Shown here: positions 21,401-35,300 of the stretch, piece by piece | Numbering within the stretch: the first letter of the stretch is position 1 | How the letters are laid out: each line of letters begins with the position of its first letter | Assembly: GCA_037501455.1 (NCBI GenBank) | Contig: CM074857.1 | Span: 105,619,501 to 105,683,500, forward strand | Origin: Lantana camara | Lineage: Eukaryota > Streptophyta > Magnoliopsida > Lamiales > Verbenaceae | Direction: 5' to 3' | Length of the DNA: 64,000 nucleotides | Position numbers and translations under genes: made by a program | The notes under the pieces: model-generated | Databases searched by the model: none | Told to the model about the DNA's origin: nothing | What the model saw: the letters and a program-made list of their open reading frames with translations, nothing else

Positions 21401-21675
21401 TTGAAGACTGGAAGATCGGATGGAGAGTGTTGAGGGAATTCGACGAAGAAAACTTGGTGACAGGCGACAAAATTGCGGAGGTGGTTCGGAGGTTTATGGA
21501 CTCAGAGAATCCGGAGAGGGAAGAACTCACAAGAAACGCCAGAAAACTAAAGAACATTTGCGAAAAAGAATTTGAAATTGGCCAATCTTTCCAAGCCAAC
21601 ATTGATGGCTTTATTCAATCAATCCTGGAAAATAGTTCTGGAAACATATCAGGAACGGCAATATTAGAATCATAG
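18464..21675 (+). CDS. UGT87A-like: UDP-glycosyltransferase, UGT87A-like, copy 4
   Basis: Three exons: 18464-18962, 20511-20968 and 21214-21675. Intron 1 (1548 bp, phase 1) sits where copies 1-3 have their only intron. Intron 2 (245 bp, phase 0) is extra and falls just before the PSPG box. The product is about 472 aa. His21 in [12 protein letters not shown] is the catalytic base and IIADAF carries the partner Asp. The PSPG box is about residues 331-374 ([24 protein letters not shown], ending DQ), pointing to UDP-glucose. A typical Trp is Leu in [11 protein letters not shown], where the other copies have FLW or FFW. Intron 1 contains transposon remnants. The gene founds the three-exon subgroup with copies 5 and 6 and looks functional; acceptor unknown. 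Confidence 0.87.
19285..20446. repeat. direct repeat and hAT-like remnant in intron 1 of copy 4
   Basis: Two diverged direct copies of ~155 bp lie at about 19285-19445 and 20220-20372. Shared words include AAATTCTA, CCAACCAATTA and ACTTGCNATTTGAT. A possible hAT-like remnant runs from CAGAGCCACATTCAGGAATA near 19505 to AATCCTGTTTCCGTCCCTG ending near 20446. Its right end resembles the common plant TIR CAGGGACGGA read in reverse, and the same end recurs before exon 2 of copies 5 and 6. No TSD was found. Confidence 0.45.
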
Positions 21676-24100
21676 ATAACACGAGGGAAATCACATTGCA
21701 GGAAGCTTCATTCCATTTTCAGTGATGGAAATATCAGATTGGGGATTTTCTATTTTAAATTCGTGTTTCATGATTCATCTACTATTTCACTCTCATACAC
21801 GCGTCAAATATATTAATAAATGACCGAAACTAGTAGGGAGATCTTTTAAATTTCATACATATTACAGTTATTCTCCCTTAATATTTTCCATATTATAATT
21901 ATTTCTTTATACTAATCTTGACTGTCTATTAATACACTTAGCGCATATATATGAATAAAAAATAAGATGAAATACTAACTTGAAACAGAAAATGTCATGC
22001 CGAAATATCAATGCAAATAAATTAAAGGAAAGTTTTTATTTACATTCCCTGAAATTTAATTGTCTAATTATAAATCAGTCAGTCAAGTTTCATTTTTCAC
22101 CGTAATATAGCAGTTGGGATGGTGTTTATGTATTTTTTCAGACTTTCTTTCAACTGTTAATACACACCCCAGAAATCATGGAAAACTCACTCAACTCAAC
22201 AAATACATATAATACTTGTTTGAAATACAGGTGAGAGAGATGTAGGGAAGGAAATTATTTTGTTGCTGGGATATACATAATTTTTTTTTAAACTGGTGTA
22301 CGTATTCCTATAGATGAGCAGCCCTTCAATGGGGGGATCAAGATCAACGTTGAAGATGAAGTAACTAGTGTCAATCATGTTGTAGGAGAAACAGTTAATC
22401 CTCGGCTTCTTTACAAGCTCTTAATATTGAATATGTTCCTATTAGCTCTGCTATTATTATTTCACATATTCCAGATGATATTGTAATTCAACTATGTAAC
22501 ATTAGCATATAGGAATAAGAAAACAGATTACATAAACCTTCCCAACTATTCACATACATACAGTTAATTTAATTAGGAACATAGGCCCCAAAAAAACATG
22601 ACAATCATTCACATACAGTATCCAAAAAAACAGTGATGACCGAAATATTGTATCATCTTCATAATGATCGATATCATAAGACTAAAAAACAACATACATC
22701 CTCCTACACCCCAAAGATATGTTTAAGATGTACAGTCTCAAAGTGAAGCTGCTTCTTGCTCTTAGATGTAGGTAGCAGCTCGAAACCACGTTTAATCAAA
22801 TTAGGGTTGTGTGAAGTTGTCTCTATTATAAATTTATATATAATAAAAAAAAAAATTTAAAAATTTGGGGGGCATTATTTTATGCCCAAAATTTATAAAT
22901 TTGCCCCCACCCTCCTAAATTACAACTCACCAATCATAATAATTAGGATTTATTTTTAGATTAATTTGAATTTTAGTATTACTTTAATTTAATTCGGATT
23001 CTTTTTAGTTTTTCTCAATTCTTTTCTCAATCCAAATGCACTTTTTATGTTTCCCAATAAAAGTCTTTTGATATTATTTTCTTCTTTCAGATATTAAAAA
23101 ATCTCTAGTTATTCTTTTTTTCTCTCTCTTTACCGTCTTCTTCCTCTTTCATTTTTCTATTCTTCCTTTCTTTTTCTCCTCAACTTAAAAACTCTTATTT
23201 TTTTATTTTTCGAAATCTACTCCTCAACTTAAAAACTCTTATTTTTCTATTCTTCAAAATCTACACTTGTTGGGAAAAAGAAGTTGATCATGGTATTAAC
23301 TTATACTTAATTTTAAATTTTCTTTTATAGTTTTATTATGAATAAATTATTTAGATAAAATTTATAATTGATTTGTTAATAGTAAATTAGTTCAATATTT
23401 TGAGAAAAGATTTTACCTCTATAAAACATATTTTGAGAAATGATTGTATCTCTATGAAAATTGGTTAAAAATAAGTAGATAACTGTGTTAAATTTTGTAG
23501 GATAAAGATAATTTTGTTTAATTATAGGGTAAAAATAAACGTGTTTAATTTTAAATAATATATTGTGTTTAATTTTAGATAATTTAATGTTGATATGAGT
23601 TCTCTATATTGAGAAAATAAGATAACTGTGCTAATTTTAGTTTTTCTTTTTTGGACAAATTATTTAGTTAAAAGATTTTATCTAAATAGTAATTTTAGTT
23701 CGTTTTTTATTATGAAATAATTATGTTAATTTTAGTTTTTATTTTATTATAAATAAATTATTTAGTTAAAAGATTATATCTTAAATAAATTTTAGTTTTT
23801 TTTTAATTTTGGATAATTTATAATTAATTTGTTAACGGTATCTTTATCTCGATGACTATCAGAATAGAATAGGTTAAATAATAGATAGAATATTATAGTT
23901 ATAATATGTAATGATTTGAGACACTTTTTAGCCCATTATTAATCAAATTAAAGTTTTAAGATATACTTATTTTATTTATATATATATCAAATAAAATAAT
24001 ATTTATTTTTAAAAAAATATTTTATATTTTTAATTTTCGCCCCCTCTGATGGGGTTTAATCCAGTGTCAACCTCCAACACTTTGTAATTTATTTGTGTGG
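21676..24100. other. intergenic between UGT copy 4 and the Athila-like element
   Basis: Very AT-rich, with no supported gene. Words such as GGGGGGCATTATTTTATGCCC near 22869 and CGCCCCCTCTGATGGGG near 24039 hint at an old transposon of about 1.2 kb between them, but I could not pair terminal repeats. Bases 24096-24100 (TGTGG) are the left TSD of the next element. Confidence 0.5.
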
Positions 24101-24235
24101 TGATACGTTGCATATTCGTCGAACCATTGAACTTAGAATTGTTATATTTTACCCACTATTTAATTTGATTGTGGATAATTGATTAAACTCTATGTTTTCT
24201 ATAGAAAAACATAATTGGAAGACTTTTGAAGGAAA

Positions 24236-25879
24236 ATGTTAGTGTGTATAATTCTCAAATATTCATGAGTATATGGCTTTGTTTTTAGTGCTTTTAATTG
24301 ATATAAATTGGTGCCATGATGTATTTTCGTGTTTTTAGTTCAGCAGGGCTATTTTATGAAATATTGGAGTGTTTGGGCCGAATTAAGGGGATTTATATAT
24401 AGCTGGGCCAAGCTCCTGTGTGTCGATCAATTTATGCCGGGTGTATGCCGTCAGGAGATCAATTTGGAAAAGCTTTGAATTATTATGGTGAGGATGTGTG
24501 GCTTATTATTGCTAACATTGGGCTGGAGAGATTCAATGCAGCATGGAATTTATTTAATTGGCAACAATCAAAATCTCATGAGTCATGGGCATGCATGCAT
24601 GTAGCATTTGAAATTAATGAACCAATTCGATTTTAATTAGATGATGGGATTTTGAATTTATGGTCTGCTCCCAAGATTTAATTGGAGAAGCCCAATTTAC
24701 CTTGTGTTGGGCCTGCCGCTTATTTGGAATTAATTGGGAAGACGTCCAGTAGTTGAAGACTTGGGGAACAAGGAGTAGATTCCAATTTGCATAAGGAATG
24801 GGAGTCCGGTTGAAGTTGGGGTTGACTTTGCCCTATATTTATATCTCGTGGTACAGTAGTTTTGGGGGAGAGACTTTCACGCCACTTTATGGAGGCAACG
24901 CAGCAGTTCGAGAAATTGGGGATTGAGGCAGCGGCTTGAAGACGTCGTCGAGAGCTAAAATCATTCTTCACAAATCCTTATTTTAATTCCTTGTTTTTAA
25001 TTAGACTTTGTTTTTGATCTGTTTTATATTTTCGTATTTTAGAACTATGAGTAGCTAATTTCTTTAGTACCTAGTTAGGAATTTACAATTTATGTTTTGA
25101 CATCGTGAGACCTAATTGGTTTTTATAATTCAGTTTTATTTCAAGTATTTATTAATTCTCCGAGTGTAGTGTTTATTGTGATTTGTTTGCTTAGTGATAG
25201 TGCACGATCATCTAAGTAGATTTAATTGCATATAGCCATTCTTGATTGCATGAAGTTTATGTAATGCGAGATTGATATTTGTGGTACATTAACGAGAAGG
25301 ATTGGTTGCAGTTCTCAACTTGTTAAGGGAGTTAATAATCAGATTTAAATTTAGCACGTGTCGTGACTAGGTTAATTTGGGCTAGTGTTTTCTTAATTCT
25401 TAATGTTGTTGACTCATTAAATCCTATCGAGTGTCTCTACGGGTTGTGAGTTGATTAGGGAATAATTGTCGAGTGTCTCTAGGTTATTCTATTATGTACG
25501 AGAAAACGAGGCGGAGTCGAGTGTCTCTCTGCTATAGCTAGTCTATTTGAATAACTGAATTTATTTTTGCGTCTGTGATCGATGTCCTAAACTAAATTGT
25601 GATTCCTAGCTAGGTATTGGTTTCCCCACTGATTTATCAAAACCCAACTTCTAAGTGATTTATTGTTTTTCCTTTAGTTTAATTTAATTGTTAGTTAATT
25701 TAGTTAGTTTAATTAAATCTTAAACCCCCCTGATTTTACTTGTTAATTTTAGTGAATTTTCCTGTGATTAATTAGAATTATTTTCAACCAATCTCTGTAG
25801 ATTCGACCCGTTTGCACTATACTCTATTTTAGTCGTAAACCGCATTTATATTTATCTTTGATGGATTCGACACCTGTCA
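24236..25879 (+). mobile_element. solo LTR nested in the Athila 5' LTR
   Basis: The 3' LTR reads ...TTTTGAAGGGAAATTAGC, whereas the 5' LTR is interrupted at this point by 1.64 kb beginning TGTTAGTGTG (24237) and ending CACCTGTCA (25879). GGAAA precedes it (24231-24235, plus one extra A) and GGAAA follows (25880-25884). TG...CA ends, a 5-bp TSD and no internal domain indicate a solo LTR. Its end (TTCGACACCTGTCA) resembles that of the host LTR, so it is probably a related gypsy family. Confidence 0.82.
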
Positions 25880-27253
25880 GGAAATTAGCAAAAAGATGGA
25901 GCCTTTAACAGCAGCCATGCGTTTGGAAAGGGGAGCACCTAATTTAATTGTAGAATTTTGGGCTTTGATTATTTCAGCATCAAACAACTTTATTCCAAGC
26001 CCACTTCCCATAGGTTATTGAAGGCTTGCAATTGGCCCACTAATTCCAATTGTTTTTGGAATTCAAGAGGAAATCAGCCACGTAATTCGGTTGGAAGAAA
26101 TCTTTGCACTCACAACTCTCTTTTGGATGCAATATTGACTGTTTTTTGGAGGGGCAATTAATTGACGCAAAGGAAAAGGCAACAACTTGGGTGCACGTTT
26201 TGGGAGTTAGTGGCTTTTATAAGAGAGAACGGGGCTGCAGAACGCAGGCTTTAAACAGGCTTCACACGAGAGAAACGCAGCAGCTTTGGGTCTTGGGGCA
26301 GAAACGCAGACGGGAGTTTTCTTTCTTCTATTTCTTTATTTTAGATTATGATTTGAACCTTGTTTGCTTAAATCCTTTATGATTTGCTAGTTTCTTTTTA
26401 GTTGAGATTTTTTATGATTATGCTAAACTTGTGAGATTAATCTATTTTAATTAGTTGGTTTATGCTATCTGTATTGCTTCAGTATTCTTGTCAATGTTCT
26501 TTAATTAATTCTTTGATTCAGGCCAAATCTTGAATTTTTAATTTGCAATATAGCTATCTAATTCATTTGGTGGTGTTAGCTAAATAATTAGAATTTGTAG
26601 CAATCCATACTAGGACATAATGCTTGTTTGATTTCGTGTCGAGGAGCTTGCGGTCTAATTGAGTAAAGCATGAGTCCATGCCTAACTGGTTAGGATTAGG
26701 GTTTCTTTAGTTCTTAACACGGTTAATTAATTGAATCTTGGAGAGAGTCTCGAAAAAGTTATTGATTAATTAGGGAGTAATTTTTAGGAGTTTCTTTAAT
26801 TACTCTAAAACTAAGAAGAAACGAGAGAGTCAGAGTTAGTTGGTAACCATAGCTAATCTAGCGTTAAAACCAATGAAAATCTTGAGTCGATGATCGTAGT
26901 CTATGTATGATTATGAATTTCCCGACTATTTGTTATCCATTGAATTACTTGAGCTTACTTTGATATTTATTTAGTTTAATTATTCCTTGTTAATTGTTTA
27001 GTTTAATCGTTATTAGTTTAATCAAAATCTCAAACCCCCCTTTTAATTATTTGTTTTCGTTCCTTGGTTTAATATAAAGTGACAAATTTGTCCAATCTCC
27101 GTGGATTCGACCCCTTTTTACCACTATTTGCTATATTAATTGTGCTCGGTACTAGGGATTTATCTTTGGTGGCTTCGACACCCATCAAATTTTGGTGCCG
27201 TTGCCGGGGAGATTCGTTATTAATTGATTTTGTTTTGTTTTTTTTTTTTGCTT

Positions 27254-28790
27254 ATGCCTAGGAACCTTCATACAGGACAACTTGCCTTGTACGAACCCGA
27301 GATCGAAAAGACTGCTAGGAAGTTTGAAAAGTGGACTAGACAAAGGAAAGAGCAAGCACCAGTTGGTTGAAAGTTCGAAATTGTTTGAGCTGGATACTTA
27401 TTCTGATTCTGAAAAGGAGTTTGCAGTTACACAGCTGACTGACGAGAAACCTGACAGTTATCACGGTCAGGATATGGCTCAGAAAGGAACACTTCAGGAC
27501 CTTGCCCGACCCACTGAAGCACAACAACCACTGTGCATAACCTTTCCAGACCTACAAGAAGGCTTTAAATTGAAGTCGGGACTCATCCACTTGTTGCCTA
27601 CCTTTCGTGGGTTGGAGAATGAGGATCGAACAAGCATTTGAAAGAATTTCACCTTGTCTGCACATCCATGAAGCCACACGATGTCACGGAGGATCAAATT
27701 AAGCTGAGGGCTTTTCCTTTCTCATTGCAAGATGCAGCTAAGGATTGGTTGTATTATCTACCTTCGGGGACAGTCACTACTTGGGCAGAAATGTCTCGAC
27801 AGTTTCTTAAGAGATACTTTCCAGCCTCCCGAGCCACAAACATCAGGCGTGAGATCTGTGGCATTAAATAGAAGGATTCCGAGCTATGAGTATTGGGAAA
27901 GGTTCAAAAGATTGTTAGCAAACTGCCCCCCAACATGGAATATCGGATCAATTGGTCATTCAGTACTTCTACAAAGGCCTAATTCCGATGGAGCGCAGAA
28001 TGATGGATGCAGCGAGTGGTGGAGCTATTGTTAGCAAGACACCTGTTGAAGCTAGAGAGGTTATTTCAACCATGGCAGCAAATTCCCAACAATTTGGAGC
28101 TCGACAGGATATACCAAAGAGGGTAAACGAGGTAAAAACAAATTCACTTGATGAAATTAAGTCTTTGCTAACAACTTTGGTGCAGAACATGAATGTAGGT
28201 ACTCCTCCACATGCAAGGGCGTGCGCATTTGCACTAGCTTCGAGCACCAAACTGATGTGTGCCCTTATTCGAACGCCTATAATCCCGGATTGAAGTACCA
28301 CCCGCATTTCAGCTACGCCAACAACCAACCGAACAACCAGCACTTCCGTCCACCACCTCCACCACAGCCACAACCACAACCACAACACCCTCCGGGTTCA
28401 GGTAAGCCTCTTAGCAATATTGTCCATATGCTAGCTACTAACATTGTGAAATTTCAACAGGACACTGCGACCAGGATTCAAAAGATGGAGGACACTATAA
28501 ATACTTTGGAGACTCATGTGGGACAAATTGCATCGTCGGTCAGCAAATTAGAGACCCGAGGCAAACTACCATCGCAAACACATGACCCTAGACACAATGT
28601 GAGTGCAATTATAGTGCAAAACGGAAATAAATTACAGTCTCCAGTCGACAGGAATCTCAACCGTGACAGGTACAGGGCTCTCATGCAGAAACTGAACAGG
28701 GGATTGAGAAAGAGCCTGACCGTTATCACGAACAGAATTCCAGTCCAGCTGAAAACACTCAAAAACCCAAACTTTTGGTAGTTCCACTAC
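27254..28790 (+). pseudogene. Athila-like gag, frameshifted
   Basis: A gag-type start lies at 27254 (MPRNLHTGQLALYEPEIEKT). The best-preserved part is 27638-27871, a retrotransposon gag domain with LRAFPFSLQDAAKDWLYYLP and RQFLKRYFPASRA. A later fragment at 28221-28781 has the Cys/His-like segment EHQTDVCP, a proline-glutamine run, and a probable coiled coil (IQKMEDTINTLETHVGQIAS). Stops and frame changes at about 27640, 27870 and 28290 break the protein. The order matches gypsy gag polyproteins. Confidence 0.8.
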
Positions 28791-29019
28791 CATTTCTTTA
28801 GAGGCTGGCTCAGAGCAAGAAGGAAAAAGAGGATAAGAGCATCATGGAGCTTTTTGAAAAGGTTAAGGTGAACATCCCACTCCTCGAGGCCATTAAACAG
28901 GTTACGTGCTACGCCAAATTCCTTAAGGTAAGTTGATAGGTAATGAGTGGTTAAGTGTAGGTGAGAATGTTTTAGCTGTCTTACAAAGAAAATGACCTCC
29001 TAAGTGTCACGACAAAGGT

Positions 29020-29604
29020 ATGTTTTCCATTCCTTGCAAGATTGGAAATATTGGTATTAGAAAGGCAATGTGTGATTTAGGAGTTTCTATTAATGTGATG
29101 CCTTTATCTGTTTATACCTCTTTGGGTCTTGGTCCATTAGCCAGTACCGGAGTCATTATTCAATTAGTTGATCGATCAATTGTCTATCCTGAAGGTGTTT
29201 TAGAGGATGTGTTAGTTCAAGTTAATGAATTGATTTTTCTTGTCTATTTCTTTGTAATTGATATGGAAAATAATTGTTCATCTGAGTCCTTTGATATCTT
29301 GTTTGGTAGGCCTTTCCTTAATACAACTAAGGCAAAGATAGATGTGCATAGTGGTTCACTGACCTTAGAATTCGATGGTGATGTTGTGAAATTCAATGTT
29401 TATGATTCCACTAAGCATGCTGATAATGTCTCTTGCGTTTATAGTGTTGATGTCATTGAGAATTTGACTCATGAGGATTTTGGTTTAAATAATGATGTTG
29501 AGTTGAATTATGCTATATGTTATGACATATCTGTTGATTGGCTTAAGAGATTTTCTGATCGTTTTAAATCTTCTGATGATATTCTTGAAAGGTTCACGCT
29601 TTAG
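29020..29604 (+). pseudogene. gypsy retropepsin-like protease region
   Basis: A 194-residue open segment with the retropepsin signature CDLGVSINVMPLSVY, where DLGxSIN corresponds to the catalytic Asp motif. Downstream are the flap-side region and ILFGRPFLNTTKAKIDVHSG, typical of plant Athila/Tat aspartic proteases. Position 4 of the motif is Val where Ala is usual. It would normally be part of a gag-pol precursor, but frame breaks on both sides isolate it. Confidence 0.82.
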
Positions 29605-29636
29605 AATGGCTTAATGAGACTACAAGTTCAAAATTT

Positions 29637-30119
29637 GTGTCTATTGAGTTCTTTAGATCAGAATCTAAGCTTTTACCTTCAATTTTACAGGTTTTAAAGC
29701 TGGAAATCGAAAAGCTACCTGAGTTTTTAAAATGTGCACATTTGGGTGACTGTGAGACCCTACTAGTGACCATAGCCAGGATGGTTGATGGCCTGGAAGA
29801 GGAGAAACTGATCAGAGTACTTCAGAAATACTAGGAGGCAATTGAATGGACCGTCACCAACATCAAGGGACTGAGCACTTCCACGTGCATGCATAAGATT
29901 ATTCTAGAGGATGGAGCTAAGTCCTATAGAGCAGCCCGACGTAGGCTAGACCCACCTATAATGAAGACAGTGAAAAAGAAGATCCTTAAGCCCCCTGATC
30001 GAGTGATTGAAAATTCGGAAAGTGGGGTGAAGGGGCATGGACTGAATCCTTTTTATGAAGACTTTGATCCACACATGGTTGAAGGGATCAATCTAGAGGA
30101 TCCTCCTCTAGGAGCTTAA
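29637..30119 (+). pseudogene. truncated gypsy pol linker and RT start
   Basis: Two fragments, 29637-29834 and 29889-30119, resemble the region leading into plant gypsy reverse transcriptase (MHKIILEDGAKSYRAARRRL, then PPIMKTVKKKILK). The polymerase core that should follow, including the YxDD motif, is missing. The sequence passes straight into the non-coding 3' interior. This is evidence for a large internal deletion. Confidence 0.75.
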
Positions 30120-31731
30120 GTGCACAACAATGACAAGTCGAGTCCATGACGTTAAACAAGGGCGCTAATGGGAGGCAACTCATGTTTTTTTTTATTTATT
30201 TTTTGTTTTCTTTATTTTCATTCGTTTACTTTTCTCGTTTCCTTGTCCCATTGTAATTCTACTCTCTTCTCGTTTTTAACAGGTGAATGTGCAACTGATA
30301 TATTTGGATAAGTATGGGGGAGTATTCAAGGCCAAAAACTTGTCAAATTTGGTGAAAATTGACAAAATGCTACTGTGAGGAAGCTTACCTGAGGTCACGG
30401 TCAGGATTCTTGATCCGTTTTAATAAACCTGACCTACACCATGGCATGCGAACAAACCTGTCTATGGCCTGAAACTGCACTGCGCCTCAAACCAGAATCT
30501 GTTGCTGGCGGAGAGCCTACATGTGATCATAGATAAGATTCCCCGAGTCTGACTCCCAACCATTACACCCCCCGGGTTCAGGGAAGTCCTCAATTTACAC
30601 CTGATCTTTATTTCTATGTTGAGGACAACATATGCTTTAAGTGTGGGGGGATGTACTAGGGGTGTTTTAGAAAAGAAAAATTGAGACTGTTTGAGGGCTG
30701 TGAATAGTAGGTTTAAATGTTGTGCTCTCTAAATGCATGATTAGGTGATAAGATTTGGCTAAATTTGTTTCTTACTTGATGAATTTATATAACTTAGGCA
30801 ATGATGGTTTATTTTTAAAGGATATGGAGTATGGTTGAGTCTTGCATTGATTTATGTTGACTAATTGCTAATGATGTTTTCACATATTGAAAATTACATG
30901 CCCGGTTTAATTGGTTGGAACATTAAATTGTGTGATTAATTGACACCGTTTTAGAATAGAAACATATGAAACTTAGAAGTTGAGTTGGTATGCATGATGA
31001 CTTTTCATTTGATTGTGGGGAATTGTGGTGGAGCTAGGGAAATAAATAAGCTTGGATATTAAATATTAAAGTCAGTTGTATTCAGCCAAAAATCCGTCAA
31101 AATGGTTGAACTAGGCTTAGTAACCGGGTGACATTCATCACAAAAATTTGTGCTCGTGTAAAACGGTCCCAAATAATCTTGACGAGTGAGGTAAAATATG
31201 AATACTCCGCTAATTCCCCGACCGAATAAGTGATAAATTACAATAGCATGGGTAGTTATGAGTATGGCTAAGCCACTTGGCGTTGTGATTGGCTAAGTAA
31301 CCGAATGGCATTCATCACAAATATTTGCGTTCGCGTAAAACGGCTAATGACAATTTCAAACAATTTCTAGCTAAGGTCCTTTAAATTAATTAATTGTGAA
31401 TAGCCCGAACTCCCCATAACCTACCACTTCATTTGGAAATTCTTTGTGCATACCGGCCATCTAACAAGTAGAATATGAGTTCTAGGATTGAATGGTTTGT
31501 AATTCAACTTCGGTAAATCATGCATGTGCTTTAAGTTGTGACCGGGCTTGTGTTTCCTCGTGTGAGAATTCCATTGCATTAGTTGATATTTTGTGGTGTT
31601 GGACAAGACTATGCTTTCATTCCTAGTTATATTGCTTATCTCCGTGTTTTCATTGAGTGGAATTGAATTTTTCTTTTATCTTGACCCTAGTTTATACTAG
31701 AGGGCAAGCATTGCCTAAGTGTGAGGGGATT
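30120..31731 (+). other. non-coding 3' interior of the Athila-like element
   Basis: It contains GGGAGGCAACTCATG near 30171, AAGTGTGGGGGGATG near 30639 and the polypurine tract GTGAGGGGAT at 31721-31730, all usual landmarks of this group. Two copies of a TTCATCACAAA / GCGTAAAACGG-type segment lie near 31134-31165 and 31312-31345. No envelope-like ORF was recognised. Confidence 0.6.
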
Positions 31732-32335
31732 TGATACGTTGCATATTCGTCGAACCATTGAGCTTAGAATTGTTATATTTTACCCACTATTTAATTTGAT
31801 TGTGGATAATTGATTAAACTCTATGTTTTCTGTAGAAAAACATAAGTGGAAGACTTTTGAAGGGAAATTAGCAAAAAGATAGAGCCTTTAACAGCAGCCA
31901 TGTGTTTGGAAAGGGGAACACCTAATTTAATTGTAGAATTTTGGGCTTTGATTATTTCGGCATCAGACAACTTTATTCCAAGCCCACTTCCTATAGGTTA
32001 TTGAGGGCTTGCAATTGGCCCACTAATTCCAATTGTTTTTGGAATTCAAGAGGAAATCAGCCACGTAATTCGGTTGGAAGAAATCTTTGCACTCACAACT
32101 CTCTTTTGGATGCAATATTGATTGTTTTTTGGAGGGGCAATTAATTAACGCAAAGGAAAAGACAACAACTTGGGTGCACGTTTTGGGAGTTAGTGGCTTT
32201 TATAGGAGAGAACAGGACTGCAGAACGCAGGCTTTATGTGGCACAGGAACAAAACCGTGAGGCCGTTTCGATTAAGGGCGTGTAAAGCGGACAATATTCA
32301 CAGGAAGGTGGTTTTGGGCTATTACATATGGTATC

Positions 32336-35300
32336 TGTAACACCCCGGAGCGAAGGGCACCACATCCCCCGCACCGTAGCCCAACACGTGAAACGAAATG
32401 GAGACTCCGTCCACGCATCAAGCCATGGCGAACGGGTGACAAACAAAATCCAACCTAAGCTAGGCGGTCCAGACCCTACTCAGAGTGCGCAACAAAACAA
32501 CTAACGAATGCGGAAGCACCAGAATCTCACAAAATAAATAAATAAACTCGAGACAAATCGAAATTAACGATTCAAGTTATACAACCTTTATAATTTCGAA
32601 TTTAACGTCAAAACTTATACATATATCATAACTTAGCAAAATGCATAAATAAACAAAATACAATGCATGTGACTCAAGCTTTCCCAAAATAAAGACTCAA
32701 AGACAACCGCCTAGGTCCAACTCCTCAGAACGAATACCTGCAAATTCAAATCAAAGGGGGAAAAAGATAGAAATAACGAGGGTCAGTCCTAGAGACTGGT
32801 GAGGGGGCTAACACACGCACCCATATATATATATACATAAGAGCAAAGCATAAACAAAGCTGAAAGGATTCATGAACCGGGCACGATTTTTGCATTCTAA
32901 AACATTTAACCCGTGGTAATATATATAAAGAAAGAAGTTTGGGGCCGAAGGCCAAATCAAGTCAAGTTTTAGAGTTTAGAAATTCGCCCCCGTTTCACAA
33001 CCATAAACGAAACATAACGAACCGAAAGCTTAAATCCATCCCACTTACTCCAGAAGCAAAGGCGAAGCGAATTACAAAACAAATCATAAATCATTCCCAC
33101 CCCAACACCGTTTGGGGAAGAGAGGTGCCCTTCTCAACCCCCACATATACACGAAATGAAACGGGGGATCCACCCGCTCCTTCGACGGGTCACGAAGCAC
33201 GCCGTCGGCTCAAGAAAACCCGCTTTCCCCTCGACCTCCCGAGGATGAGCTAAGTCTCCCTTTTGTGGAGAAGTGCACAGGGGTGGTAACCGGCGACCCC
33301 ATGGCCGTCCTGGGTCTCCCTTACCCACAACTCCGGGGCCCATCACACAAACACATATTCTTACGCTGATCATACTTATCATACTTACCACACGAAGCTT
33401 ATCCATAGGTCATACCACGCTTACACACACACACTCTTATCAAAGCTTGTCAAAACAAACGAAAAGAGAGCGTATATACTTATAAAAGCGTTTTCAAAGT
33501 CTCAAGACAAATGGGACAAATCCCACAAAATACGTATCCAAACACATATCTATATATATACTTATATAAGTCGCATGCGGGTTCGAAATACCAATAAGGT
33601 TTTAGGTCATAATAACTAAAAGGAAAGGAAACCTCACCTTGTCGACCAAACCGAACAAAACGGACGGAAAGCAAACCAAAGGACCCCCTCCTCAACAACG
33701 GAACGATCCTAAGAGCAAAACAAAGAGCAAGAGGCAAACTTAGACTCAAAATGAACCATATTGATGCTCGGAAAATTCATATGAATGCGAATGATGCTTA
33801 TGAAGCTTAACAAATTGACAAATAATGCATACGAGTTCATATTTCTTCATAAGTCTCATAAATCATGTCAAACGAATTCATAGATTTCATATAACGAACA
33901 TATCATACCATACAACATGTTATCAACGTATTCATATCATATAAAGAGCAACGATTGATCATGCAAGGCATATAAACGAGACAGAAGGTCATAAACGCAC
34001 GTTAAAGAAGCATATCGCACATATGAAGCCATAATTAAAAAATGAGCACATAAATCAAATCTTAAATTCATATAACATAAGTTAACACACAATACGTTAA
34101 GCTAACAATGCATATAGGTCACAAACGGGACAAAAGAAAGTAATTAAAAGCAACGAAACGACGAAAGAAACTCCCCTGAGGCACCACCATGACATATGAC
34201 AAGGCCATGTCCAAAACACAAAGGAAACGGACACGGCCGTGTCCGAATTTAAATAAATAAGATGCCCAAGTCGAGGCCTTGACACGGCCGTGTCACTAAT
34301 CAACACAAACTGGACACGGCCTGTCCAGTTCAAATTTCTGAAAAACGGTTTTTGGCGCAGCAACATTTTCAAAGGCAAAATCAGGGCATTTCGGGAGCAG
34401 CTCTTGGGGAACTTCTTAGGCCTCAAATACACACATAACATGCATGAAATACGCACAAAAGAATCACATTAAAAGGCCAAAGAATGCAGCAACAAAGATC
34501 ATTTAAATCAAGCAACGAAAATTGGACAAAGAAGAGCAAACCATGCATTCATGCCATGATCACCAACTTAGGGGCTGAGTTAGGAGTTAAAATTTTGGGA
34601 AATAAATGTTAACATGCTAAGCTACTCAAATACTCCATGTATATCCAAATTGACATGAATTGGAGCACATTAGGACCACCAAGTAATCACAAAAATGCAA
34701 TAGCAGCAGTTCGGTTATACCATGCTTACAAACAGTCCATGCACTTCAAATTTGGGTCAAAATGCAAGTTAAAAGCTAGAAAGGGCAAAGCTAACATAAA
34801 GAGAAATTCATATACTTCATGCTCATGCAAATTCACACGAAAATAAGTACAAGAGATCAACCAAACGCTTCAAGTATCACAATAGCAGTTAGGTTCGCGC
34901 ATAGCATACAAACAGGCCTCATGTTTCGATTTAGGAGCTGAAAATTGATCTAAAAGCTTGCAAGAGCAAGGTTAAAATGTAAATCAATTAGTATACAACA
35001 TCTCCATGCAAATTCACACGAATTGGAAGTCATTAACTCAAGCAACAAAGCACAAATCCACACAGCAGCAGCAGATCCCGTAGAGCAGATAGTATGCTAG
35101 GTTTCATGCTCAAAACTCAATATTTCTTCAAAGGTTTTAATGGAAAATCATTCCTTACATAACCACCAAGTATTAGACATAAAAAATGGAGCATAATAAG
35201 TTCATATGATCAGATTTAGCACCCCAAAACAGCCACACAAAACTGATGCAAGAAAGGCATGAAAACAAGTCATATTCTAACTCATATATCCAGCTGAAAA

